From positions 496,001 to 560,000 of the forward strand of contig JAGYIY010000002.1 in NCBI GenBank assembly GCA_018402485.1: a stretch of 64,000 nucleotides of DNA, given 5' to 3'. Positions 17,598 to 25,825 of the stretch are shown here, piece by piece. Position 1 is the first letter of the stretch. Every line of letters begins with the position of its first letter. Position numbers and translations under genes: made by a program. The notes under the pieces are model-generated. The model was not told where the DNA came from and ran no database searches. It was given only the letters and a program-made list of their open reading frames with translations. The stretch is from Roseivirga sp. Its GTDB lineage: Bacteria; Bacteroidota; Bacteroidia; Cytophagales; Cyclobacteriaceae.

Positions 17598-19466
17598 TTA
17601 TGCAGCTTCAATCTCTTCAGGAATATCTTTTTCAATTTTCAGGTTATTAATGATAAAGCCCTGTCGATCTTGGGTGTTTTTCCCCATATAAAAAGTCAAT
17701 AAATCTTTGATACTAGACTCATTTTTCAAGATGACAGGGTCCAACCGTATATCGGGCCCGATGAAGCCTTTGAATTCATCTGGAGAGATTTCACCAAGGC
17801 CTTTGAAACGTGTAATCTCCGGATTACTCCCTAACTTTCTTATGGCAAGTTGTCGCTCTTCATCCGTATAACAATAAATAGTTTCTTTCTTGTTTCGCAC
17901 TCGGAAAAGCGGTGTGTCAAGGATGTAAATATGTCCTCTTCGAACCAAATCAGGGAAGAATTGTAAAAAATAAGTTAGTAAAAGCAATCGAATGTGCATA
18001 CCATCCACATCGGCATCCGTTGCAATGACAATCTTCTCATAACGCAAGCCATCTAAACCGTCTTCTATGTTCAAAGCATGTTGGAGTAGGTTGAACTCCT
18101 CATTTTCGTAAACTACTTTTTTGGTCTGTCCGAAGCAATTGAGTGGCTTTCCACGTAAACTAAAAACAGCTTGGGTTTGTACATCTCTAGATTTGGTAAT
18201 GGATCCACTGGCAGAATCCCCTTCTGTAATGAATAAAGTTGTTTCAGATTTTCTATCATCCTCCTTTTTATCATCTAAGTGAATGCGACAATCTCGAAGT
18301 TTTTTATTGTGCAGGTTGGCTTTTTTCGCCCTTTCATTGGCTAACTTCTTTATGCCTGCAATTTCCTTACGCTCTCTTTCAGACTGTAAAATACGCTTCT
18401 GCAATGCTTCTGCAACATCTTGATGCCTATGTAAATAATCATCCAAATGCTTTTTGACAAAATCGTTGACAAAAGTACGCATGGTAGGTCCATCCGGAGC
18501 CACATTTTGAGAACCTAGTTTTGTTTTGGTTTGAGATTCAAATACGGGTTCTTGTACCCTTACAGCCAAGGCACCAATGACAGAAGCGCGCACATCAGCA
18601 GCATCAAAATTCTTATTATAATATTCCCGAATGGTCTTAACCAATGCCTCTCGAAAAGCAGCTTGGTGCGTACCTCCTTGTGTGGTGTACTGTCCATTTA
18701 CAAAAGTGTAGTACTCTTCACCATACTGACTGGTATGAGAAAGTGCCAATTCAATATCCTCTCCTTTGAGGTGGATGATAGGATATCTTAATTGCTCAAT
18801 ATCAGTTTTTCGTGCCAAAAGGTCGTGTAACCCCTTTTCTGAATGAAACTTAACCCCATTAAAATTGATGGTTAGTCCTGCGTTCAAAAAACAATAGTTC
18901 CAGATAAGATCTTCGAGGTATTGGGGAATGAAATGGTAATTTTTAAAAATAGTTTCATCCGGTTTAAAAACCACCAAGGTGCCATTTCTCCCACTTGACT
19001 CCGTTTCTTTATGATCTTGTATGATTTCTCCACGTTCAAATTCCGCTACTTTGGTTTTACCATCACGGTAAGATTGCACCTTGAAAAAAGTAGATAATGC
19101 ATTCACTGCCTTGGTACCTACTCCATTCAGACCAACTGATTTTTGAAAAGCTCCGCTGTCGTACTTTCCTCCTGTATTAATTTTAGAGACACAGTCAACT
19201 ACTTTACCTAAAGGAATACCACGCCCATAATCACGCACCTCAACTTTATGCTCAGAAACCTTTACATCAATGGTTTTACCATTCCCCATCATATGTTCAT
19301 CAATGCTGTTGTCTAGCACCTCCTTCACCAATACATAAATACCATCGTCTTGTGCAGAACCGTCACCCAACTTCCCGATGTACATACCAGGACGAAGCCT
19401 TATGTGCTCCTTCCAATCGAGCGATCGAATACTGTCTTCGTTGTAATTTACTGTTTGATTAGTCAT
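17598..19466 (-). CDS. parE: DNA topoisomerase IV subunit B (ParE)
   Basis: This 622-residue protein is the ATPase subunit of a type IIA topoisomerase: a GHKL ATP-binding domain ('[11 protein letters not shown]' with the Mg-binding Asn, '[10 protein letters not shown]', '[13 protein letters not shown]'), a transducer domain, and a C-terminal TOPRIM domain ('[13 protein letters not shown]', '[12 protein letters not shown]'). It lacks the roughly 160-residue insert that enlarges proteobacterial GyrB, in keeping with its size. It works with ParC, encoded directly downstream, at the replication termini and in daughter-chromosome decatenation. The ATG at 19466 matches the usual N-terminus. It is the first gene of a two-gene operon; no convincing promoter was identified in the 148 bp upstream. 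Confidence 0.9.
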   Translation of the reverse strand: MTNQTVNYNEDSIRSLDWKEHIRLRPGMYIGKLGDGSAQDDGIYVLVKEVLDNSIDEHMMGNGKTIDVKVSEHKVEVRDYGRGIPLGKVVDCVSKINTGGKYDSGAFQKSVGLNGVGTKAVNALSTFFKVQSYRDGKTKVAEFERGEIIQDHKETESSGRNGTLVVFKPDETIFKNYHFIPQYLEDLIWNYCFLNAGLTINFNGVKFHSEKGLHDLLARKTDIEQLRYPIIHLKGEDIELALSHTSQYGEEYYTFVNGQYTTQGGTHQAAFREALVKTIREYYNKNFDAADVRASVIGALAVRVQEPVFESQTKTKLGSQNVAPDGPTMRTFVNDFVKKHLDDYLHRHQDVAEALQKRILQSERERKEIAGIKKLANERAKKANLHNKKLRDCRIHLDDKKEDDRKSETTLFITEGDSASGSITKSRDVQTQAVFSLRGKPLNCFGQTKKVVYENEEFNLLQHALNIEDGLDGLRYEKIVIATDADVDGMHIRLLLLTYFLQFFPDLVRRGHIYILDTPLFRVRNKKETIYCYTDEERQLAIRKLGSNPEITRFKGLGEISPDEFKGFIGPDIRLDPVILKNESSIKDLLTFYMGKNTQDRQGFIINNLKIEKDIPEEIEAA

Positions 19467-19614
19467 GATCTATTGAACTTTGCGGGTAGTCACAAAAGCA
19501 GCACGCTTTCGTGCTTTAATAACTCGGAAGTTAGAATTAAAAATGTAAAAATACACGCAAAACGAGGTACGTTATTTTATTTTTTTCGAACCACTCTGAA
19601 AATGAGTAGGTTAT

Positions 19615-20085
19615 TTACGTGCGAGGTTTTCCTAAAATCCAGGCCAAATAAAAAAACCATAAGACAATAAGCAATGGCCCCAAGTAAACGTAAAAGCCCA
19701 TGGTAAAAGATTGGTCTGATTCAGCAAGATTGACAAGCCCCAAATAGAATAAGATGAGACTGAAAAATAAGTTGACCACAGCTGCAAACCCTTTGATCCA
19801 GGTAATGATATCTTGCTTGAAATCGTAATTTTTAAAGCCTTTTCCTCCCTCCTGGGTACGTACCTTTTTCAGGGTTTGGATAAAAAATCCGAGGATTGTA
19901 TTTACAAAAAGAAAGACTCCCAGGGAAACGAAAAAGTAAATGTCTTTATCCATGTAAGCTGAAGCGTCTGATAAACTATTGAAGCTGTAAGTTACCTGCC
20001 CAGAAATATTGGCATAAGACCATAACAAAGCAGCCAAGAAAAGTAAAAAGCTGATCAAACGAAAAAAACCAATGAATTTATCCAT
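19615..20085 (-). CDS. Four-helix inner-membrane protein of unknown function
   Basis: This 156-residue protein has four hydrophobic segments: at about 4-24 after 'MDKFIGFFRLI', at about 50-72 ('DIYFFVSLGVFLFVNTILGFF'), at about 100-120 and at about 130-150 ('GPLLIVLWFFYLAWILG'). A cytoplasmic-looking basic loop lies between helices 2 and 3. The ATG at 20085 is chosen because the longer frame (to 20157) would add 24 residues of unlikely sequence and reach into the divergent promoter region. A possible -7 element for it (TATCTTCG on the minus strand) lies at 20104-20111. Conserved-looking but not recognised; it is divergent from the hydroxylase gene at 20212. Confidence 0.65.
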   Translation of the reverse strand: MDKFIGFFRLISFLLFLAALLWSYANISGQVTYSFNSLSDASAYMDKDIYFFVSLGVFLFVNTILGFFIQTLKKVRTQEGGKGFKNYDFKQDIITWIKGFAAVVNLFFSLILFYLGLVNLAESDQSFTMGFYVYLGPLLIVLWFFYLAWILGKPRT

Positions 20086-20173
20086 ATCCAATAGATTAAG
20101 TTGCGAAGATACGCAAGAAATGAAAAGACCCACTGTGAAAAGACGTTGTTTCAACAAAATGCAAAAAATGTGG

Positions 20174-20204
20174 TTTGAACTAGCATAAGCAATGTTTATC
20201 TTTG
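20174..20204 (+). promoter_or_regulatory. Bacteroidota-type promoter for the 20212 gene
   Basis: TTTG at 20174-20177, a 19-bp spacer and TATCTTTG at 20197-20204 form a perfect match to TTTG/TAnnTTTG, one of the best in the window. The ATG follows only 7 bp later (20212), so the transcript would be leaderless or nearly so. Confidence 0.75.
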
Positions 20205-20211
20205 GAGTATT

Positions 20212-21450
20212 ATGCCTTTAAACCCAACAGTTATAGCCATTCCTGTCTACTTTCTCCTTATAGGACTGGAGTTACTGGTGCACCGTTTTCAATCTGTTCA
20301 ATCTTACCGATTGAATGATGCCATCACCAATATCAATTGTGGTGTAACATCTCAAGTAACAGGTGCCTTTTTAAAAGTACTTAGCATAGGGTTTTATACG
20401 TTCATCTTTACTCAATTCCGTTTTTTAACACTTGAAAGTAATGTGCTGATTTGGATGGTTGCTTTTGTGGCCTACGATTTTTTGTATTATTGGGCACACC
20501 GTATGAGCCATCAAGTAAACCTTTTCTGGGGTGGACACAGCGTGCATCATCAAAGCGAAGAATATAATTTAAGCGTTGCCCTACGGCAAAGTAGTACGCA
20601 AACCATTTGGACATTTCTGTTTTACACCCCCATGGCTTTATTAGGCTTAGATCCTATTATTTTGGTAAGCGTCTCAGGCTTTAACTTGCTTTATCAGTTC
20701 TGGATCCATACAGAATCCATACAGAAATTGCCTCGCTGGTTTGAGGCCGTGTTCAATACGCCTTCTCATCATCGTGTGCACCATGCCCGAAACCCCAAAT
20801 ACATCGATAAAAATCATGCGGGAACCTTTATCATATGGGACAAAATGTTCGGCACCTTCAAAGCCGAGGAAGAAAAACCCACGTATGGTATCACTAAAAA
20901 TCTCAATAGTTGGAATCCTGTATGGGCGAACCTTTCGCATTATTCAGACATGTGGCATGACATGAAAAACATTATCCGTTGGCAGGATAAAATCAAATAT
21001 ATCTTTCAAAAACCAGGCTGGCTACCCGAGTATCTTGGGGGATACAGGGCTCCTCATGATATTGACACGAATACATATCGGAAATTCAATACCCAAACCC
21101 ACCAGTTTGTTAATTACTATGTCCTTACGCAGTATCTTATCATGCTTATCGGTACTGCTCTTTTCCTTTTCAATTTATCCGCCTTTGACAACAAGATCTT
21201 AGAAAAGACAATCTTTGCTGCTATCATCATTGCATCGACCATCAGTTTTGGAGGACTTTTTGAAAACAAAAAGTGGGGTTTACCTTTGGAATATGTTAGG
21301 CTGTTGATTGCTCCAGTGGTCTTAATTTTGCTATTACCCCCCTTAAGCCAAAACGTATTTTTACTCACCACACTTACCTTTTGGGCAATAGCATCGGTAA
21401 TCGTTCTTTACGTGATTCAAAATGCCCTGAAGCAACAAAACTATGCATAA
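20212..21450 (+). CDS. Sterol desaturase / fatty acid hydroxylase superfamily membrane protein
   Basis: This 412-residue protein has several membrane helices (at about 5-22, 45-68, 80-95, 135-165, and three more near 305-400). It carries the diiron histidine boxes of the fatty acid hydroxylase superfamily: 'HRMSHQ' (about residue 98), 'HSVHHQS' (about 109) and 'HHRVHH' (about 186). The order and the long C-terminal membrane part resemble alkylglycerol monooxygenase-like members, which oxidise lipids at the membrane using O2. The substrate is unknown; membrane fatty acids, ether lipids or carotenoids are possible. It shares a transcript with the lipoprotein gene that overlaps its last 8 bp, and it is driven by the strong promoter at 20174-20204. 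Confidence 0.8.
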   Translation: MPLNPTVIAIPVYFLLIGLELLVHRFQSVQSYRLNDAITNINCGVTSQVTGAFLKVLSIGFYTFIFTQFRFLTLESNVLIWMVAFVAYDFLYYWAHRMSHQVNLFWGGHSVHHQSEEYNLSVALRQSSTQTIWTFLFYTPMALLGLDPIILVSVSGFNLLYQFWIHTESIQKLPRWFEAVFNTPSHHRVHHARNPKYIDKNHAGTFIIWDKMFGTFKAEEEKPTYGITKNLNSWNPVWANLSHYSDMWHDMKNIIRWQDKIKYIFQKPGWLPEYLGGYRAPHDIDTNTYRKFNTQTHQFVNYYVLTQYLIMLIGTALFLFNLSAFDNKILEKTIFAAIIIASTISFGGLFENKKWGLPLEYVRLLIAPVVLILLLPPLSQNVFLLTTLTFWAIASVIVLYVIQNALKQQNYA

Positions 21451-21805
21451 ACTTCTTCTTGTAGTAATCAGTATTTCTTTTTTAGCCGCTTGTACAAAAA
21501 AAGCCGATCTCGGTGATTTTAATCAAGAACAATGGAAAAATGACACCAATGGATGCTTGGGTCAACGAGCTCAAATGGTAGATGAAATACGGGAAGCCAA
21601 ACCCAAGTTGTTGGGATTGTATCAAAAGTCAATCATTAAGGTTCTGGGCAGACCCGAACAGGAAGAATTATACAAACGGAGCCAGACCTACTACATCTAT
21701 GCCATCGACCCATCCAAAGATTGTCGTGAACCAGTTGCTGACCCACGTTTTTTGCGTATTCGTTTTACCTCTCTCGGCATTGCTAATGAAGTAAATATTC
21801 GCTAA
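21443..21805 (+). CDS. Small lipoprotein of unknown function
   Basis: This 120-residue protein starts MHKLLLVVISISFLAAC, a strong lipoprotein signal with the acylated cysteine at residue 17. The mature part has a helix-rich first half ('EQWKNDTNGCLGQRAQMVDEI', 'LLGLYQKSIIKVLGRPEQEEL') and a strand-rich second half ('TYYIYAIDPSKDC', 'RFLRIRFTSLGIANEV'). This SmpA/BamE-like arrangement (helices followed by 'vlGkP...Y', then strands) suggests a small lipoprotein fold of that type, but I do not claim orthology to BamE. Two mature cysteines could form a disulfide. It overlaps the hydroxylase gene by 8 bp and is translationally coupled to it. Confidence 0.7.
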   Translation: MHKLLLVVISISFLAACTKKADLGDFNQEQWKNDTNGCLGQRAQMVDEIREAKPKLLGLYQKSIIKVLGRPEQEELYKRSQTYYIYAIDPSKDCREPVADPRFLRIRFTSLGIANEVNIR

Positions 21806-22033
21806 ATCAAACAGAAATGAGGTCAATCTAACTTGTCATTTTAAAGGCGCCAAGACAAAAGCACCCAAAATTTATTTATTCTTATTGCTTCCAAATCAGA
21901 AAAATATTTTTTAAATTGGATTCAATCAGACAATAAGCTCAACTGAGTGGCATGGCATTTGCAATCGTTTTCATCTACAGCCAGTCATTCAAGACAGTTA
22001 GCTTAAGTTAGTTTTAGTTTTACAGGTAGTTTA

Positions 22034-22069
22034 GAAGGTTAGTCGTTCCTCCGACTAACCTTCGCTTTT
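22034..22069. terminator. Hairpin terminator between convergent genes, overlapping the cvfB 3' end
   Basis: A perfect 12-bp stem (22034-22045 against 22052-22063, arm GAAGGTTAGTCG) with a 6-nt loop is followed on the plus strand by GCTTTTT, so it can end transcripts from the hydroxylase/lipoprotein unit. The right arm contains the last codons and stop (22055-22057) of the minus-strand CvfB gene. Confidence 0.7.
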
Positions 22070-22888
22070 TAAATGCACCTCATGATCAAAGATTTCTACA
22101 CGACCCGACTTGTATAGTCCACCCAATATCTTCTTGAAATTCTTTTTACTGATGCCAAAATAAGATTTGATTTCTTCAGGGCTACTTTTATCGCCTAAAG
22201 GCAACACACCTTCTGCCTCATCAATGGCCTGCAACACTCGATCTGATAAATCGACCACCGCTTGATAGCCTTGCTTTTGAAGCGAAATGTCAATTTTACC
22301 ATCTTCACGTATTTTCTTGATATAAGCTTTCTTATTATCACCCGGGTTTACCGACTCAAAAATTTCATCATGGTAAATTAATCCCTCTGCCAAACTGTTG
22401 ATGATTACCTTGAAACCTAAATCAGTAGGTTGCCAAATTACGCATTGTACTTCTTTACCTTCTACCCAAGACGGGTCTGGATCAAGTAAAAATGAAGCTA
22501 TTTTGGTACTGCCTATCATGCGCTGGGTTTGATAATCTAACAAAATCTTTACTGGATAGCGACCACCTTCTCTTACATCTACCCATTGCTCTTTTTTAGG
22601 AATTAATAAGTCTTTTTCTAAGCCATTATCTGCAAAAGCTCCAAAATCGGTTATCTGCTTGATCTCAAGCCCCACAATATCCCCTACTTCACCTTTAGGC
22701 ATGCGGGTCACCGCCACGGGTCTACTTTCATGATCGGTATAAACAAAAACTCTTAATGTATCGTCTATTGCATATTCTTCAGGAAGATACTTTCGAGGTA
22801 TAAGTACTTCTTCCTCTCCATCTGTGAGATAACAACCAAAATCAACTTCTCTTGCAATGATTAATTCTTGAATTTTTCCTATTTTCAT
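22055..22888 (-). CDS. cvfB: CvfB-family S1-domain RNA-binding protein
   Basis: This 277-residue protein matches the CvfB layout: tandem S1-like barrels ('IQELIIAREVDFGCYLTDGEEEVLIPRKYLP' at the N-terminus, 'LEIKQITDFGAFADNGLEKDLLIPKKEQ' at about 73-100, a third around 145-205) and a C-terminal winged-helix region ('GDKSSPEEIKSYFGISKKNFKK', 'LYKSGRVEIFDHEVHL'). CvfB proteins bind RNA and affect virulence or gene expression in Firmicutes; the exact role in Bacteroidota is not established. It is a monocistronic minus-strand gene. A -7 element TACCTTTG lies at 22926-22933, touching the start codon of the divergent hydrolase gene. Its 3' end lies inside a terminator hairpin. Confidence 0.85.
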   Translation of the reverse strand: MKIGKIQELIIAREVDFGCYLTDGEEEVLIPRKYLPEEYAIDDTLRVFVYTDHESRPVAVTRMPKGEVGDIVGLEIKQITDFGAFADNGLEKDLLIPKKEQWVDVREGGRYPVKILLDYQTQRMIGSTKIASFLLDPDPSWVEGKEVQCVIWQPTDLGFKVIINSLAEGLIYHDEIFESVNPGDNKKAYIKKIREDGKIDISLQKQGYQAVVDLSDRVLQAIDEAEGVLPLGDKSSPEEIKSYFGISKKNFKKILGGLYKSGRVEIFDHEVHLKSEG

Positions 22889-22925
22889 CTTACCTTAACT
22901 TACCAAGGAATAACTATTATGTCTA

Positions 22926-22933
22926 CAAAGGTA
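22926..22933 (-). promoter_or_regulatory. Likely -7 promoter element for cvfB
   Basis: TACCTTTG on the minus strand fits TAnnTTTG and would give a leader of about 30 nt. No clear TTTG lies 18-20 bp upstream. It overlaps the first base of the ATG of the divergent gene at 22933. Confidence 0.4.
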
Positions 22934-24033
22934 TGATTAAAAAATGCTTATTTCAGCTACGAAAACAGTTTATGCCTTTCTGGTGGGGTTGGGTAATGCT
23001 ATCACTCATACAAACTCCTCTTTTGGCTTGGCAAAAACCCTTTTCTGCCTCAGAAAGCTTTGACCCTGAACCCCGAGGTGACGTAGCTATTCGCATAGCC
23101 TTCTACAATGTAGAAAACCTCTTTGATTATTTCGATGACAGCACCACCCTTGATGATCAATACCTTCCATACCAAGGGAATTACTGGACCAAAAAAAGGT
23201 ATGAAGCCAAACTGCAAAGGTTATCAAAGACGATTATGGCCATGGGGGGTTGGGAGGCGCCCGGTATTATAGGACTATGTGAAGTAGAAAACCGTTATGT
23301 ACTCAATTCACTCGCCCATTTCACACCACTTCGCAAGGCCGATTATCAAATCATTCACAAAGACTCACCGGATCGAAGAGGCATTGATGTGGCACTATTG
23401 TATCGGAGGGAAAAATTTGAGGTGATTGATTATGAATTCTATGAGGTTACATTTCCTTTTGATCCAGAAGGCAGAACACGGGATGTTCTACATGCCTATG
23501 GTAAATTACCCAATAAAGACACCTTACATGTATTTGTAAATCACTGGCCTTCGAAATTTGGTGGAGCATTTGAAACAGAACCAAAACGGATGTTTGTTGC
23601 GCAAATGGTTAGGCAAAAAGTAGACTCCATTTGGAAGCAATATCCTAAGGCACATATTTTAATTATGGGAGATTTGAATGATGAACCGGATGCAAAAAGT
23701 GTCAAAGAAGGACTTGGAATTAGCACCTTGAACACGAAGCCTGAACGGCAAAATCTGTACAATCTGATGGAAGAAATTCAATATTTGACGGGAACACATA
23801 GTTTCCAAAACAAGTGGTCTGTAATTGACCATTTCATATTAAGCGGCGGGCTTTTACAATCAGAGCAAAGCACATCCTTAAAACCACGAAGTCTAAAAAT
23901 ATTTAATCAACCTTACTTGATCATGACGGGTGCTACAGGTGCTAAGCGTCCTTTCAGAACCTACCAAGGGCCTCAATACTTAGGGGGGTATTCTGACCAT
24001 TTGCCCATCTTATTGGATTTAATACTCCGTTGA
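22933..24033 (+). CDS. Exported endonuclease/exonuclease/phosphatase (EEP) family protein
   Basis: This 366-residue protein has a hydrophobic N-terminal segment (about residues 15-32, ending near PLLAWQ) as export signal, then an EEP catalytic domain: 'AFYNVENLFDYFDD' (Asn/Glu metal site), 'GLCEVENRYV', 'DRRGIDVALLY', 'VNHWPSKFGG' (His general region), 'IMGDLNDEPD' (Asp/Asn pair) and 'YSDHLPIL' (the terminal Asp-His). EEP enzymes are Mg-dependent hydrolases of phosphodiesters or phosphate esters; for an exported Bacteroidota member, extracellular nuclease or phospholipase-like activity is plausible. It is a single gene, divergent from cvfB, with the two starts only 44 bp apart. Confidence 0.85.
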   Translation: MIKKCLFQLRKQFMPFWWGWVMLSLIQTPLLAWQKPFSASESFDPEPRGDVAIRIAFYNVENLFDYFDDSTTLDDQYLPYQGNYWTKKRYEAKLQRLSKTIMAMGGWEAPGIIGLCEVENRYVLNSLAHFTPLRKADYQIIHKDSPDRRGIDVALLYRREKFEVIDYEFYEVTFPFDPEGRTRDVLHAYGKLPNKDTLHVFVNHWPSKFGGAFETEPKRMFVAQMVRQKVDSIWKQYPKAHILIMGDLNDEPDAKSVKEGLGISTLNTKPERQNLYNLMEEIQYLTGTHSFQNKWSVIDHFILSGGLLQSEQSTSLKPRSLKIFNQPYLIMTGATGAKRPFRTYQGPQYLGGYSDHLPILLDLILR

Positions 24034-24097
24034 AGGAAAAATCCGTTAGGAGCGGGCATTTCTATGTGTTCAGAGCCCGATTTGCCAATGTTACTTT

Positions 24098-24105
24098 TAT
24101 ATTTG
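24098..24105 (+). promoter_or_regulatory. Likely -7 promoter element for the dehydrogenase gene
   Basis: TATATTTG fits TAnnTTTG and lies 49 bp before the ATG at 24155. The nearest upstream TTTG (24081-24084) is only 13 bp away, so the -33 part is not convincing. Confidence 0.35.
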
Positions 24106-24154
24106 CATGAGCTGTTTACATTAAGAAAACGGACTAAGAAGAAAAAACTCCGCT

Positions 24155-25042
24155 ATGAAAAATATTTCAGTTATTGGTTCAGGTACTATGGGTAACGGCA
24201 TTGCCCATGTTTTTGCACAAAATGGTTTCAAAGTCAATTTGATTGACATTTCCTCAGATGCATTAGACAAAGCCCTCAAAACCATTGAAAAGAACCTTGA
24301 GCGCATGGTGGCGAAGGAAAAAATAGATGGAGCTACAAAAGCAAGTACCTTGAAGAACATTACTACACATACGGTACTGAAAGAAGGTGTTTGCAAAGCT
24401 GATTTGGTAATTGAAGCGGCAACCGAGAATGCAGAAATCAAGCTTAAAATTTTCAAAGACTTAGACAGCCATACCCCTGCTGAATGTATTCTAGCTTCGA
24501 ACACTTCCTCCATCCCTATCACTCAAATAGGAGCAGCGACAAACCGTCCATCTCAAGTTGTTGGCATGCATTTTATGAATCCTGTCCCCGTTATGAAATT
24601 GGTGGAAGTGATACGCGGATATGCCACTTCTAATGAAGTCACTGAAAAAATAATGACTTTTTCAAAACAGCTTCATAAAATTCCGGTAGAGGTGAATGAC
24701 TACCCAGGATTCATCTCCAATCGAATATTGATGCCCATGATCAACGAAGCCATTATTTCATTACATGAAGGCGTTGCGGGCGTAGAAGAAATTGACACCG
24801 TAATGAAATTAGGAATGGCACATCCTATGGGGCCTCTGCAATTGGCAGATTTTATCGGTTTGGATGTTTGCCACAGCATTATGAAAGTACTTTATGAAGG
24901 TTTTGGCAATCCTAAATATGCTCCTTGTCCGTTATTAGTAAATATGGTGACTGCTGGCTATTTTGGTGTAAAATCAGGTGAGGGTTTTTACAACTGGCAG
25001 CATGGTACTAAAGACTTGGTGGTTTCTGAACAATTCAAATAG
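24155..25042 (+). CDS. hbd: 3-hydroxybutyryl-CoA dehydrogenase
   Basis: This 295-residue protein is a short-form 3-hydroxyacyl-CoA dehydrogenase: an N-terminal Rossmann NAD site 'VIGSGTMGNGIAHVFAQNG', an acidic residue after strand 2 ('NLIDIS', NAD preference), the substrate-region 'SNTSSIPIT', the catalytic His region 'GMHFMNPVPVMKLVE', and the C-terminal dimer domain with 'GFISNRILMPMINEA' and 'GPLQLADFIGLD'. The length and lack of a fused hydratase fit Hbd/FadB2-type enzymes that interconvert acetoacetyl-CoA and 3-hydroxybutyryl-CoA in the cytoplasm. The acyl-CoA-binding protein gene follows 171 bp later on the same strand, a sensible metabolic neighbour. Confidence 0.9.
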   Translation: MKNISVIGSGTMGNGIAHVFAQNGFKVNLIDISSDALDKALKTIEKNLERMVAKEKIDGATKASTLKNITTHTVLKEGVCKADLVIEAATENAEIKLKIFKDLDSHTPAECILASNTSSIPITQIGAATNRPSQVVGMHFMNPVPVMKLVEVIRGYATSNEVTEKIMTFSKQLHKIPVEVNDYPGFISNRILMPMINEAIISLHEGVAGVEEIDTVMKLGMAHPMGPLQLADFIGLDVCHSIMKVLYEGFGNPKYAPCPLLVNMVTAGYFGVKSGEGFYNWQHGTKDLVVSEQFK

Positions 25043-25213
25043 ATACCTTAGAAATAGATAGAAGCCACCATTACTCCAACGCAGGTAATTAGGCATTAAA
25101 CAAAGAAACCATGGAGGCTGTGTATATTTCTTCTCCAAAAAAGTAGTGTTTTATGGTTGGCATTTTAGTGGCTTTGGTTAGCTTCACGCCACGGCAATCA
25201 ATTTAATTTTCCT

Positions 25214-25474
25214 ATGACACTGAAAGAGCATTTCGAATCACAAGTAGCAGCAGCACAGCAACTCTCAACAAGGCCTTCGAACGAAGATCTCTTGATGATT
25301 TATGGCTTATACAAACAAGCTACTGTTGGTGATAACCTGACAGAAGCTCCAGGTGGTTTTGACTTTAAGGCTGCTGCCAAATACAATAGTTGGAAAAAAT
25401 TAACGGGTACATCTCAAGAAGAAGCCATGCAACGCTACATTGACTTGATTGAAAGATTGAAAAGTGCCAACTAG
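25214..25474 (+). CDS. Acyl-CoA-binding protein (ACBP)
   Basis: This 86-residue protein is a full-length ACBP four-helix bundle. The ligand-contact residues of the bovine protein are present: Tyr30, Tyr33 and Lys34 in 'IYGLYKQATVGD', Lys56 in 'AAAKYNSW' and Tyr75 in 'AMQRYIDLI'. The 'EAPGGFDFKA' and 'LTGTSQEEAM' blocks are also typical. It binds long-chain acyl-CoA esters in the cytoplasm, buffering and delivering them. ACBP is widespread in eukaryotes and patchy in bacteria. Placed next to a hydroxyacyl-CoA dehydrogenase, it fits fatty acid oxidation or acyl-CoA pool handling. I could not assign a promoter in the 171-bp gap. Confidence 0.92.
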   Translation: MTLKEHFESQVAAAQQLSTRPSNEDLLMIYGLYKQATVGDNLTEAPGGFDFKAAAKYNSWKKLTGTSQEEAMQRYIDLIERLKSAN

Positions 25475-25540
25475 ACTGGTGATTGATTGTGATTCTTGTT
25501 TTTCAAGGTAAAGGTGAATTCTTAATTGTACTGTGCTGCC

Positions 25541-25825
25541 CTACATGTCTAAAAAAAAGTTGATGCTCAACCAGAAACTATGACGCGCGGTATCGTTCAA
25601 AAATGATCGAACCCTGTAGTCGAGTCCGGTTTCGATCCGAAATGTTTTTGTCACACCATAGCCAATCACAGGAAGGAAACGGACTTCGAGATCGTATTGT
25701 GAAGATTGAAGGCTATTGATGTATTCATTGCCGAGCTTAAGGTAAAGCTCTTTGGGATCAACAGACTCGCCATTCAAGGGGATTTCAGAAACAATTCTGT
25801 AGCGAAGCCTGAATTCTGGGTTTTC
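25541..25825 (-). pseudogene. DUF2490-type protein, C-terminal remnant
   Basis: On the minus strand about 95 codons from 25825 down to the stop at 25541 read '[19 protein letters not shown]', 'LYLKLGNEYINS', 'GYGVTKTFRIETGLDYRVRS' and a terminal 'WLSINFFLDM'. This is the pattern of the C-terminal half of DUF2490 proteins, predicted outer-membrane beta-barrels of about 220-250 residues. There is no signal peptide, no ATG and no N-terminal half. Upstream, in another frame, lies the C-terminal end of the DUF885 gene, with which it overlaps. The best explanation is a deletion that removed the end of one gene region and the first half of this one. The family call is from pattern memory, not from a search. 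Confidence 0.55.

Noticed and set aside
14844-19466. Calling this pair DNA gyrase instead of topoisomerase IV
   Set aside because: The A subunit lacks the canonical GyrA box, and the adjacent B subunit is the short ParE form; the alternative name is possible for Bacteroidota paralogues but less likely.
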